Shown here piece after piece: positions 17,584 to 26,658 of a stretch of 48,204 nt of DNA; the first letter of the stretch is position 1; every line of letters begins with the position of its first letter. This DNA is from IGN2 sp964639955. Lineage in GTDB: Bacteria; Bacteroidota; Ignavibacteria; Ignavibacteriales; Ignavibacteriaceae. The stretch spans positions 1 to 48,204 of the forward strand of contig CAZXGJ010000022.1 in assembly GCA_964639955.1 (NCBI GenBank), read 5' to 3'. The notes under the pieces are model-generated. The model made no database searches. It was not told the origin of the DNA and was given only the letters and a program-made list of their open reading frames with translations. Made by a program: the position numbers and the translations under genes.

Positions 17584-18213
17584 TTATTGGGCTTGAAACA
17601 GATTAAAGTTTTTTAAACACCAACCCAATGCCCATCCTTCCTCAGAACTTTTATAGTATTCTGTACACTGCCGGGGATTATCAATCAGAAAGCTGATCTC
17701 ATCTTTTTTTAAATACTTAAATATTTCCCTCGTTACAGTACTCAAAAAGCTGCTTGCAACCAGATATCCTGTGTTTTGATCTTTCAGATATACAGAACAG
17801 AAGTGTTCCTGTTCTTTTTTTTCATAAGGCAGCCAGGTAATTCCATTGTCGGTAGTCAGCATTACAGAGCAGAATAGTTCAGCTTGCCAGGTAAGCGGCA
17901 TTATCTTGTTCGTATCTCTTTCAAGCTTGTTTGCATCCTGCTGCCAATGTTCACCCCCATCAAAAGTCACAAAGTTTTCACCGGAAACTGCTACAGCGTT
18001 GCCCCTAAGATTATCCGTAAATGAAATTGTATAAATTTTAATTTTACCGGCTGCAGCATTTTGCCAGTATTCCTGGTTTTGCGGTTTGTTGGATATATAC
18101 ATGATAAATGTGATAAAAGGAATAAGAAAAATTATTATTCCTTTGTAACCTGATTTTATAACCATAAGCGTGGACAAATTGAATAGACCGTAACCGGTCA
18201 GTGTTACGAACAT
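17584..18213 (-). CDS. Ycf48/BNR-repeat-like protein, probably truncated by frameshift
   Basis: 209 aa. GAGGAA lies 3-4 bases before the ATG at 18213. One hydrophobic segment (about 24-42, IIIFLIPFITFIMYIS) serves as signal or anchor. The body carries degenerate repeats of the kind F-x-D-x-x-x-G-x-A-V followed by TFDGGEHW, LTTDNGITW, LKDQNTGYLVAS and EEGWALGW: the BNR/Ycf48-type propeller pattern also seen in the gene at 28850-30154. The frame stops at 17584, and a T9SS tail without its own signal follows in another frame. The control region carries the 21-bp repeat element. Confidence 0.7.
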   Translation of the reverse strand: MFVTLTGYGLFNLSTLMVIKSGYKGIIIFLIPFITFIMYISNKPQNQEYWQNAAAGKIKIYTISFTDNLRGNAVAVSGENFVTFDGGEHWQQDANKLERDTNKIMPLTWQAELFCSVMLTTDNGITWLPYEKKEQEHFCSVYLKDQNTGYLVASSFLSTVTREIFKYLKKDEISFLIDNPRQCTEYYKSSEEGWALGWCLKNFNLFQAQ

Positions 18214-18275
18214 TGCTTCCTCAGCTTTTAGTAATAATTAAACATTATCGGCTTTACAAATAAACAAAACAGAGG

Positions 18276-18322
18276 GCAGGGGTGGTTATTAACTATGATT
18301 CAAAAGCTTGACATTATGTTGC
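18276..18322 (-). promoter_or_regulatory. Paired 21-bp-spaced repeats upstream of the Ycf48-like gene
   Basis: GCAGGGG (18276-18282), then TATTAACTATGATTC (18287-18301) and TTGACATTATGTTGC (18308-18322), 21 bases apart and joined by AAAAGC (AGAAGC in the lipoprotein promoter). The GC block is 63 bases from the start codon, against 65 at the lipoprotein operon, and on the minus strand a TTTATTTG follows it at nearly the same distance in both. The rest of 18214-18535 holds no gene; a short GGCC-ACC-GGCC hairpin near 18520 follows the regulator's stop. Confidence 0.6.
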
Positions 18323-18535
18323 ATTTTTCAGATAAAGCAGTTTTTTGCGGATTAAAAGGCTGGTCGGTTCGTCTTTTGTTAAAAAAGAAGTAGAATTTAC
18401 CTGGTAGAAAGCCTTGATTAAGTTAAGCCTGGAAAAGGAAAAATTGTCATTTGCTATTCAATTTTTACCTGTCTAATAGATTTAAAATGAGGTCGCTCTT
18501 TAACTGAACAGGAATTAAGGGCCACCGGCCGGAAT

Positions 18536-21500
18536 TTACCTGCCAATTTCACTTGGCGCACAACCAAATTCATCCTTAAAGCATCGGCTGAAATATGCAG
18601 GGCTTGAAAAACCTACCATATAGCAAATTTCCGATATACTTGCTTCCTTTTTTAAAATCTTTTGCCGGGCTTTCATTAATCTTACAGTTCTTAAATACAT
18701 ACTGGGAGATTTACCGGTAAGTGCTTTTATTTTTCTGTAAACCTGTGCCCTGCTCATTCCGATTTCTTCCCCGATTTCCTCAATGCTGAATACTTCTTCG
18801 GCAATATGCTGCTCAATAATCATTAGTATCCTGTTTAAAAATTGTTCATCAAGACAGCTTAATTTCGACTTATCAGCTCTTTCCAAAACCGCTATTCCGG
18901 TTCCGAATTTCTCCTGCAGCTTTCTTCGTAATTCAATAAGATTTTTTATGCGTGCAAGCAGTTCCTCGGAATCGAATGGTTTTATAAGATAATCATCCGC
19001 GCCGAGACCCAATCCCTCCAGCTTGCTGTCTTTATCGGATTTTGCAGTTAGAAGAATTATAGGGATGTGACTTGTCCTTTCATCTTGTCTTATCTTTTTG
19101 GTTAATTCATAGCCATCCATTTTCGGCATCATAATATCACTAATTATTAAATCAGGAATCAATTTCCCCGCTTTCCTAAGCCCTTGCTCTCCGTTTGCAG
19201 CTTCCTCAACATGATAAACTTTGTTTAATGCATCCTTGATAAATTCTCTCACATCCGGATGGTCTTCAACAACAAGCACAATTGTTTTATCTACAAGGTG
19301 CTCACTTATTATATCGTCATCCTCCGTATCAGCCTTAAGATATTCGTCAAGGTCATCTACTTTACGCAGCTGGTAATCCGAAGGTTCAATTATTTCATCT
19401 TCATTAAGATGAACCTTGCCCAGCTTTAGAATTATTTTCACTTCTGTCCAATGGCCTTCTTCACTATTAATTAGAATATTACCTTTATGCAGCTCAACAA
19501 GCTCTTTTGTTAATGCCAATCCGATACCTGTTCCTTCGTGACTCCGGGTATGAGAACTGTCAACCTGATAAAACCTGTCAAATATTTTTGTCAGTTCTTT
19601 ATGCGGTATACCAATACCGGTATCTCTAACGATAATTTCTACCCGGTCTGGCGGAACCTCAACTACTCTTAAGGTTATTTTTCCGCCGGCAGGAGTGAAT
19701 TTGAATGCATTGGAAAGAACATTGATAATTATTTTCTCAAGCTTTTCTTTATCAAAGTATACTTCAATATCCTCCTTATCCATAATTACCTTATAAACTA
19801 AATCTCTCTGCTCGGCAATAGCTTCAAACTCCATGGCAAGTCCTTTAATGAATTGTGAGATATTACCAAGGGAGGCATTAAGTTTTAATCTGCCTGCTTC
19901 AAGCCGCGAGAGATCAAGAAGCTGGTTAATAAGATTCAAGAGTCGCTTTGCATTTCCTTTAATCAATCCGACCTGTTTCTGCCCTTCATCATCTTTTAAG
20001 CGCGGAATAAGTTTTTCAAGCGGTCCGAGAATAAGCATCAGCGGTGTACGGAACTCGTGAGAAATATTAGCATAGAAATTGGATTTAAGCTTATCTACTT
20101 CTTCAAGTTTTTTCGAATGCTCGTGCTCAAGTGCAAGCTGGGTTTTAAGTTTCTGCCTGTTAAGATAAAATCTTGTTGAAAAGGTGAATGCTGAAAGGGA
20201 AACAAGAGCATAGAGCACATATGCCCACCAGGTTGTCCACCAGGGTGGACGAATAAGAACACTTAGTTTTAGCCCTGATTCGTTCCAGACACCATCGCTG
20301 TTAGAACCTTTAACTTTAAAGATATACTCACCCGGGTCAAGGTTAGTATAGGTAACGAAACGCCTGCCGGCAGTTGTATGCGTCCAGTTTTTGTCAAAGC
20401 CCTCGAGAATATATGTGTAGCTGTTTTTATCCGGGCTGTGAAAATCAAGTGCGGAAAATTCGAAGGAGATGATATTATCATTGTAGTTAAGTTCAATAAG
20501 CTGTGTTTCAGTAATTGATTTAAGAAGTATAGTCCTTCCCCAGGCAGAATCATACCCAATTTTTACGGGTTTGTGCAAAAGCTGAAAATCCGTGATTACT
20601 ATTGCGGGTACGTGAGGATTATCTTTAATCTGCTCCGGATGAAAAACATTTAATCCATTAGTACCTCCAAAGTACATTTTACCATCTCTTCCTTTGAAGT
20701 AAGCCCAGTTATTAAACTCATCTCCCAGTAATCCCTCCTCAACGCTGAAAAGCCTGAATGTTTCTTTTTCCGGGTTAAAACGCGTTAAGCCTTTGTAAGT
20801 GCTTATCCAGAGGTTGCCGGATTCATCTTCAAGTATTCCGCATACCATATCGCTGGGTAAACCATCAGCTTCGCGGAAGCGTTTAAATTTTTTACCTTTC
20901 AGGTCAAATTTATTCAGTCCTCCGCCATTGGTTCCAATCCATAAGACTCCGTTTCTATCTTTATGTATAACTGATACTTCGTTCTTACTTATGCTTGAAG
21001 GATTTTCAGGATTGTGTGTGTAAGTGGTGATCTTTCCCGTAATTTTATCGAGCATGCTCAATCCGCCGCCGTTTGAACCAATCCACAGATTTCCACCATC
21101 ATCTTCGTTAAAGGCAAAAATCGTATATTTATTTAAACTGCGTAGATTGTCATCATTGTGCCTGTAATGTATTATTTCGGATGAACGCACTGATAATTTG
21201 TCGAGACCAGCCTCAGCAATTCCAATCCACAGGTTTCCTTCTCTATCAACAAAAAGCTGTGAAATACGGTCTCCGCAAATGCTTGCAGGGTTATTCGGGT
21301 CGTGTTTAAAGTGAATAAACTTTCCGGAAGATCTGTCGAATTTATTTAACCCGCCTTTATCGGTAGCAATCCACAGGTTACCGTAATTATCTTCACAGAT
21401 ATCTGTAATTAAATTGCTGCTGATGCTGAAAGGATTGCCAGGATTGTTAAGGTACCTTATAGTTTTATTTTCTTCCGGAATTATTCTGTTCAAACCGAAT

Positions 21501-22669
21501 ATATCGGTTCCAACCCACAATTCTCCGAACCTGTCTTCACAAATTGCAAAAACACTGTTGCTGCTAAGACTATTAGAATTATCCGGATCGTGTGAAATGG
21601 TTACGAACTTTTTCATCATTCTGTTGTAAACATTAAGCCCGCCATTCCAGGTGCCAAACCAGAGAATACCTGAATTATCTTCAAAGGCGGAAATCACAGC
21701 ATCGTCGTTCAGCCCGTTTATGTCTGAATAATTTTTTCTGAAGCAGGCAAATTCTCCTTTCAACCTGTTCCAAAAACTCAATCCCGCATCAAATGATCCG
21801 ACCCAAAAAGTTTGCCTTTTATCTTCAAGTATAAAAGTTATGTCTTTAGAACAAATTGTACCTGCACCCGAAACATCTTCATCAAACCGGATAAATTTAT
21901 TTGATTCTTTGTCGAACTTAATCAATCCGTTATTTGTGCCAATCCACAAATTGTTTAACCCGTCTTCGGTTAAATAACTAACAGAGCTGCTGCCGATTGT
22001 TTCGTAATTATCTGCATTGTACTCATATCTTGTAAAAGTTTTAGTGGATCGGTTAAATTTGTTAAGTCCCCCTCTGGAAGTTCCGACCCACAAGCTGCCA
22101 CGGCTATCAATCAATAATGTATTAACAGAATTATCATTAAGACTAGACACGTCATCCGGGTTATAGAGATAATGTATGAATTTGTTTTCTTTAAAATTAA
22201 AGCAATTCAACCCTCCCTTAGCTGTGCCCACCCAGAGACAACCGGAAGTATCATATAGCAGCGATACAATTGCATCATCGCTTAAACTGGAAGGATTATT
22301 TTCATTATACAGGAAACGGGTGAACTTTTCACTTTGCGGATTGAATCGATTTAAACCTTTGTTCCAGGTGCCGATCCACAAATCCCCCGAAGAATCTGCA
22401 CAGATAGTTCTGATTTTGTTGTCACTGATGCTGGAAGGATCGGTTTCAATGTTTTCGTACACAGTAAATTTATAGCCATCGTATCTGCATAAGCCGTCAT
22501 ATGTTCCAATCCAAAGAAATCCTTTAGTGTCCTGTATAATACAGAACACGCTGTTAGAAGCAAGGCCATCCTGTGAGGTAAGATGGCTGAACTGGACGGA
22601 GTTTTGCTGAGCCGAAATAAAATTGACTGAAGCAATAAGAAAAAGAAATATTGCACTGGCAGAGCGCAT
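18536..22669 (-). CDS. Hybrid two-component system: periplasmic propeller sensor, histidine kinase, receiver and AraC regulator
   Basis: 1377 aa in one chain. Signal peptide (1-20, …NFISA). Residues about 25-730 contain some fourteen two-component-propeller repeats of the form D-x-x-G-N-L-W-I-G-T-x-x-G-G-L-N-K-F. A Y_Y_Y domain (about 735-805) leads to a membrane helix (about 808-833, WWAYVLYALVSLSAF). Inside the cell: histidine kinase with ISHEFRTPL (His ~871), ATPase with NVLSNAFKFTP and DTGIGIP, receiver with SDIMMPKMDG (Asp ~1178) and LLTAK, and a C-terminal AraC domain (last ~100 residues). All key residues are present. Such proteins sense an envelope ligand and activate nearby genes directly. 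AAGGAG precedes the ATG; the gene lies 68 bases after APPRII protein B. Confidence 0.96.
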   Translation of the reverse strand: MRSASAIFLFLIASVNFISAQQNSVQFSHLTSQDGLASNSVFCIIQDTKGFLWIGTYDGLCRYDGYKFTVYENIETDPSSISDNKIRTICADSSGDLWIGTWNKGLNRFNPQSEKFTRFLYNENNPSSLSDDAIVSLLYDTSGCLWVGTAKGGLNCFNFKENKFIHYLYNPDDVSSLNDNSVNTLLIDSRGSLWVGTSRGGLNKFNRSTKTFTRYEYNADNYETIGSSSVSYLTEDGLNNLWIGTNNGLIKFDKESNKFIRFDEDVSGAGTICSKDITFILEDKRQTFWVGSFDAGLSFWNRLKGEFACFRKNYSDINGLNDDAVISAFEDNSGILWFGTWNGGLNVYNRMMKKFVTISHDPDNSNSLSSNSVFAICEDRFGELWVGTDIFGLNRIIPEENKTIRYLNNPGNPFSISSNLITDICEDNYGNLWIATDKGGLNKFDRSSGKFIHFKHDPNNPASICGDRISQLFVDREGNLWIGIAEAGLDKLSVRSSEIIHYRHNDDNLRSLNKYTIFAFNEDDGGNLWIGSNGGGLSMLDKITGKITTYTHNPENPSSISKNEVSVIHKDRNGVLWIGTNGGGLNKFDLKGKKFKRFREADGLPSDMVCGILEDESGNLWISTYKGLTRFNPEKETFRLFSVEEGLLGDEFNNWAYFKGRDGKMYFGGTNGLNVFHPEQIKDNPHVPAIVITDFQLLHKPVKIGYDSAWGRTILLKSITETQLIELNYNDNIISFEFSALDFHSPDKNSYTYILEGFDKNWTHTTAGRRFVTYTNLDPGEYIFKVKGSNSDGVWNESGLKLSVLIRPPWWTTWWAYVLYALVSLSAFTFSTRFYLNRQKLKTQLALEHEHSKKLEEVDKLKSNFYANISHEFRTPLMLILGPLEKLIPRLKDDEGQKQVGLIKGNAKRLLNLINQLLDLSRLEAGRLKLNASLGNISQFIKGLAMEFEAIAEQRDLVYKVIMDKEDIEVYFDKEKLEKIIINVLSNAFKFTPAGGKITLRVVEVPPDRVEIIVRDTGIGIPHKELTKIFDRFYQVDSSHTRSHEGTGIGLALTKELVELHKGNILINSEEGHWTEVKIILKLGKVHLNEDEIIEPSDYQLRKVDDLDEYLKADTEDDDIISEHLVDKTIVLVVEDHPDVREFIKDALNKVYHVEEAANGEQGLRKAGKLIPDLIISDIMMPKMDGYELTKKIRQDERTSHIPIILLTAKSDKDSKLEGLGLGADDYLIKPFDSEELLARIKNLIELRRKLQEKFGTGIAVLERADKSKLSCLDEQFLNRILMIIEQHIAEEVFSIEEIGEEIGMSRAQVYRKIKALTGKSPSMYLRTVRLMKARQKILKKEASISEICYMVGFSSPAYFSRCFKDEFGCAPSEIGR

Positions 22670-22700
22670 TACTCTCCTTAGAATTAATAAGCATTAAAAT

Positions 22701-22738
22701 ATCTTTTAAGCAGATATAAACTATGTCTGCTAAAAGAT
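22701..22738 (-). terminator. Long AT-rich hairpin between APPRII protein B and the hybrid regulator
   Basis: ATCTTTTAAGCAGA (22701-22714) pairs with TCTGCTAAAAGAT (22726-22738) with one bulged base and an 11-base loop. It starts at the stop codon of the 108-aa gene and is followed on the minus strand by ATTTTAATGC. It may terminate or attenuate transcription into the regulator, about 30 bases before that gene's ATG. Confidence 0.5.
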
Positions 22739-23064
22739 TATGTATTACGAATTATTCTTGGAGGCGCATCCGGCTGCTCTGGCGGACTACCTGTGGTTAA
22801 TACACACACCGAATAGTATCTTACCAGATTTTCGGAGCTGTTTACAGTTAATGAAACCGGTGCACTATCTGATGCAGTAGCAGTGATAACCTGAGGCATA
22901 CCTACGAAATATCCGTCGAAGTTGTGGATTACAATCTGGAATGTTGTATCGGCAGTATCAACAACAAACCTGACAACATCTCCGGCTTCGACTTTAAGGC
23001 TGTCAGGATTAACATAAATTTTTCCACCAGATACATAAAGGTGAACGTCTCTAAGCTGTGGCAT
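22738..23064 (-). CDS. Small beta protein with APPRII tail (copy B), no signal peptide
   Basis: 108 aa. The start MPQLRDVHLYVSGG is fixed by GGGAGGG 5 bases before the ATG, so the lack of a signal peptide appears real. The chain is a predicted beta-sandwich (VNPDSLKVEAGDVVRF, FQIVIHNF, VSLTVN, RYYSVCVL) ending PPEQPDAPPRIIRNT. It is homologous to the exported 146-aa protein at 16482-16922 and shares its C-terminal APPRII motif. It sits directly upstream of the hybrid regulator on the same strand. No catalytic or metal site is evident. A role as a cytoplasmic relative or partner in the same response is possible (inference). Confidence 0.72.
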   Translation of the reverse strand: MPQLRDVHLYVSGGKIYVNPDSLKVEAGDVVRFVVDTADTTFQIVIHNFDGYFVGMPQVITATASDSAPVSLTVNSSENLVRYYSVCVLTTGSPPEQPDAPPRIIRNT

Positions 23065-23430
23065 TAAACCCTCCCTTTTTTAGTTATTAAAAAATAATTT
23101 TTTCTCCCAATGGTATTATCAAAGATAGTAAAATGACATGATTAACCTTAAAGCATTGATTGCCCTGAAAGTACCTGAACAGAATTAATACTGAGGAGAT
23201 ATATTTTAGTTTCACTTTTTCCCCTTATATTATCTTTGTTCAGGAAAAAATGAAAGAAGATTGCGCCTCACTTTAATTTCCCTCCACTTTTAAAAATATT
23301 TCAACCGGAATTTGCATAAGCAAAGATTAAGAATCAAGAATAAATTAATTATTTAATCAGGAGCGATAAATAAAAAACCCCGCCGGCGTGTACCGGGCGG
23401 GGTAATAATAGCAGTTTTACAAAAATACTA
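23065..23430. other. Intergenic region without a gene
   Basis: Holds the control region of APPRII protein B and the terminator of the downstream T9SS gene. I find no good copy of the 21-bp element and no short coding frame with a ribosome site. Confidence 0.6.
23371..23403 (-). terminator. Intrinsic terminator of T9SS gene 23431-26268
   Basis: ACCCCGCC (23377-23384) pairs with GGCGGGGT (23396-23403), followed by TTTTTTA on the minus strand; 27 bases after the stop codon. Confidence 0.88.
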
Positions 23431-26268
23431 TTACTTCATCAGCATCAGCTTTCTTGTGGAAGTAAAGCCGGCCGTCTCCAGCCTGTAAATATAAACTCCG
23501 CTTGATAGATTATCTGCGTTGAACAAAACTTCGTATCTGCCTGCTTTCTGGTTCTGATTAACAAGCGATACAACCTGCTCTCCAAGCGCATTGAAAATGG
23601 TAAGCTTAACATATCCGTCATCAGCAAGAGAATATTTTATTGTAGTGCTCGGATTAAATGGATTCGGATAATTTTGTTCTAAGGAATATTCTAAAGGAGT
23701 ACTCACCTCCACATTAATTTCATCTGAATATTCATAGGTTCCGTCCAAATCAATCTGCTTCAGCCTGTAGGTATAACTTCCGGTATTCACACCGGCATCG
23801 GTAAAAGAGTATGATTTTGGTTCGGTGGTTGTACCAAAACCGGCTAAGTAACCAATTTTTTCGTAACTGCCGCCGGAGGTTCTCCTTTCAATTTCAAATC
23901 CCTGGTTATTGGTTTCAGTTGCTGTTGCCCAGTTTAGTCTTACATTATCATTCTGGACTTCAGCCGTAAATGAAGTCAGTTCTACAGGTACAATGTAATG
24001 ATAAATTATGCAAAGATATGGTATATGAGCCTGAGCCCATCCTTCGAATTTAAGGTAATAAGTCGAGCTAAAATCCCAGTCAACTATGCCAACTGCAAAC
24101 CAGCCTTGTGCTAAGGCACTCTGTAGATCAGCAACAGCATTTGCCTCAAAAGTACGGTTTAACCAATCTATAGGAAGATCGCCGGGTTCGGTATTATAGC
24201 TGTATGCAATTCCCTGCTGATAGTTGTTACTTACCTGGCTATTAATTGCTGAGGCAGTCGCAGTCAATGGATCAACGCTGCCCATAGGAGTAATACTCCA
24301 GTAAGGCCAATTGTTATCATAAACATAACCGTAAAACGTAATTCCATCAATTGTAGCATTAGTTGGTATTGCACTTATATCAAATCTCATCCAACCGACG
24401 TCATTTCCCACAGCATCTACATAACTTACCTGGGTTTTTGTTGATGTGTTACAGGTTCCAGTCCAATAGTTAGCACTCTGCGGGTTTACGCAAATGGTAT
24501 CTATAAAATAATTGGGGTCCTGCTCTGTTGTAAAAGACCATACCGGACCGGCAACAGTACAAGTATCGTTCTTACCTTTAATTCTCCAGTTATAATTTGT
24601 AAAGTATGTTAAAGGTCCCGGTACATTCCAGGAGGTAATTAAGGCACCGGAGTATTGCAGAGTCATATTCCCTGCTTCTCCAAACCATACTTCACACTGA
24701 GTTGCACCCGCACCATTAGTCCAGCTTATTTGTGCAAGATTAATTGATACATCTGTAGCACCATTAGCCGGATTAGGATTAGTTGGAGGATCTACAGGAC
24801 AAGGGGTTCCGAAAGATACTTTTGTCATCCAGCCCTGGTAAATTCCGGTTCTGTTATCACCCCAGTAAGGGTATGCAATATTATTGTGAGCAGCCACACC
24901 AATATAATCTCCGGCATAGCCGCCTGCCAATCCGGAAATCGGAGCCGGGGTATGCGCTGCATCGCTGACTTCAAAATTTTCAAAGGTAGTTCCGCCATCA
25001 AGACTTCTTGCCATCCAAACTTCTGCCTGGTTGTTAGCAACATCGCGGCTGTCATAAAATACAAGCATTAGCTGTCCGGTTGCCTGGTCAACTGTGCACC
25101 AGGGGTAGTATTGATCTTTTCCGTTATTGATCGGATCGTCATTAACCCTTATCGGGGAAGACCAGGTCGCGCCCCCATCGGTAGATCTGATTAAAACAAT
25201 ATCGGGATCTGTGCCGGCAGGTGAAACACCTCTCTGAGGCCAGCAAATATAAATATATCCATTGTACGGTCCACCGGTACGATCAACAGCCATTACAGGA
25301 AATGAGGCTACCCGTATCCCATTTTTATTAGATAGATTTCCTCTTATACCAAAGTTTACAGCGGAGTAAATTCGGTTATGTGTCCAGGTAGTTCCGCCAT
25401 CAGTTGACCTGGAAAAACCTATTGCATCTTCACCACCGGGCCAGGCATCATAAATAGCATACGTAACATAAATCTGACCATTAGGTCCGGTTTGAACATT
25501 GGTTCCCTGGGCATGGCTGCCGGGGTTTAAGGAGTTCGAAAGATTCATTGAAGGTGAACTCCAGTTCTGTCCGAAATTTGTTGAAAATCTTAAAACAACA
25601 TCATTATCATTCGTACCTCCGAAGTCAGTCCAGCTGCAGTATAAATAGTTCTCATAAGGACTGCCGGATTTTTTATCAATCATCATATGATTTTTATCGG
25701 CAAGGCTTCCCGGGTTTGGAGCAACTGTATATGTTGTCCAGCCCGAGCCATTATTGGTTGAACGGGCTACACCCTGCCCGCCGGGACCGGAAATATAATT
25801 TTCATAGAAATAACCATTGTTACCAATAATTGAAACGGGGTCACCGGAGTTGATTCCAAAGGGCGGATTGTCATAACCAGTCCAGGTATCCCAGCCATCG
25901 AGTGACCAGTATACACCGGTACCATAAATTTGTGAAACTGGCCAGGTAGTTGCGTTCGCAGAACAGAAGATAATATTATTATCTGAAGGGTGAACATCAA
26001 TACTTGTTTCGGATTGTGTGGTGTTGGTTGTAGGATGTGGTCGTTTATTTGGCTCAACAATAATCTGGTCTCCATTAAAATCATAAAATTTTGTTACCGG
26101 TTCAACTGGTATCCACTTAGGCACGGTTCCTGTATTTCCGGTAGAATTCGGATCCAGTTCAACTTTAGACCAGATCTTCTCAGGAGTACCATTTCCCTGA
26201 GCAAAGACGGATAGTGCAATTGCATAGCCGAATACAAGCACTAAAACAAAATAGCCGAATTGTTTCAT
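23431..26268 (-). CDS. Large secreted sialidase-like BNR-repeat protein with T9SS sorting domain, 945 aa
   Basis: Signal peptide of ~23 residues (…ALSVFAQ). Residues about 85-480 form a BNR/sialidase-type propeller with several Asp-box repeats such as SRSTDGGTTW, IRSTDGGATWSSP and ARSLDGGTTF. A fibronectin-like segment (about 490-580, NPNPANGATDVS) follows, then a beta domain (about 590-745), a second fibronectin-like module beginning VPVELTSFTA, and a T9SS tail (LEQNYPNPFNPSTTIKYSL … SSGVYIYRL … RKLMLMK). The Arg triad and Tyr of true sialidases cannot be confirmed, so enzymatic activity is uncertain. Likely surface-anchored. The ATG has a GGAG site; strong terminator downstream. Confidence 0.88.
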   Translation of the reverse strand: MKQFGYFVLVLVFGYAIALSVFAQGNGTPEKIWSKVELDPNSTGNTGTVPKWIPVEPVTKFYDFNGDQIIVEPNKRPHPTTNTTQSETSIDVHPSDNNIIFCSANATTWPVSQIYGTGVYWSLDGWDTWTGYDNPPFGINSGDPVSIIGNNGYFYENYISGPGGQGVARSTNNGSGWTTYTVAPNPGSLADKNHMMIDKKSGSPYENYLYCSWTDFGGTNDNDVVLRFSTNFGQNWSSPSMNLSNSLNPGSHAQGTNVQTGPNGQIYVTYAIYDAWPGGEDAIGFSRSTDGGTTWTHNRIYSAVNFGIRGNLSNKNGIRVASFPVMAVDRTGGPYNGYIYICWPQRGVSPAGTDPDIVLIRSTDGGATWSSPIRVNDDPINNGKDQYYPWCTVDQATGQLMLVFYDSRDVANNQAEVWMARSLDGGTTFENFEVSDAAHTPAPISGLAGGYAGDYIGVAAHNNIAYPYWGDNRTGIYQGWMTKVSFGTPCPVDPPTNPNPANGATDVSINLAQISWTNGAGATQCEVWFGEAGNMTLQYSGALITSWNVPGPLTYFTNYNWRIKGKNDTCTVAGPVWSFTTEQDPNYFIDTICVNPQSANYWTGTCNTSTKTQVSYVDAVGNDVGWMRFDISAIPTNATIDGITFYGYVYDNNWPYWSITPMGSVDPLTATASAINSQVSNNYQQGIAYSYNTEPGDLPIDWLNRTFEANAVADLQSALAQGWFAVGIVDWDFSSTYYLKFEGWAQAHIPYLCIIYHYIVPVELTSFTAEVQNDNVRLNWATATETNNQGFEIERRTSGGSYEKIGYLAGFGTTTEPKSYSFTDAGVNTGSYTYRLKQIDLDGTYEYSDEINVEVSTPLEYSLEQNYPNPFNPSTTIKYSLADDGYVKLTIFNALGEQVVSLVNQNQKAGRYEVLFNADNLSSGVYIYRLETAGFTSTRKLMLMK

Positions 26269-26658
26269 TTATTCTCCATTCTAAGTTAGTTGATTAATAA
26301 TGTTTATTAGTTTTTTATTTATTTAAAGAATAGTGTTGCTTAAAACCTTATTAGAGACAATGGATTCCTGCTTTTCTTCGGTGTGAAGTGAAAGAGAGTT
26401 TTTCCCGGGAAATTGTTTTATCACAGCTTTCTGAATTAATCAAGTATTTTACATACAAACATAGTAAATTTTTCAAATTATTAATAAATGAAAATTAAAT
26501 CTTCGGCAAATTTTTTTTGGACAGGAATATTACTGACTATATCAATTGAAATGTAATTTCGTTCTGCATTTAAATAAAAAAGCCCTCTCCGTATTTAACG
26601 GATAGGGCTCTGCAAATTTTTTTTATTTAATGGAAAAAATTAAAACCAAATAAAAGGT
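26269..26658. other. Intergenic region without a gene
   Basis: AT-rich; contains the promoter region of the 945-aa gene and the terminator of the 705-aa gene. A 22-codon plus-strand frame at 26488-26556 has no ribosome site. Confidence 0.55.
26571..26609 (-). terminator. Intrinsic terminator of T9SS gene 26659-28776
   Basis: AGCCCTCTCCGT (26581-26592) pairs with ACGGATAGGGCT (26598-26609) with one mismatch and a 5-base loop, followed on the minus strand by TTTTTATTTAAA. Confidence 0.82.

Noticed and set aside
22701..22738. Hairpin containing CATAGTTTATA considered as another copy of the 21-bp regulatory element
   Set aside because: Only a few bases match and the inverted symmetry fits a transcript-end structure better.
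26488..26556. Plus-strand 22-codon frame with a hydrophobic stretch (MKIKSSANFFW…)
   Set aside because: No ribosome site and no terminator of its own; lies in AT-rich DNA where such frames arise by chance.
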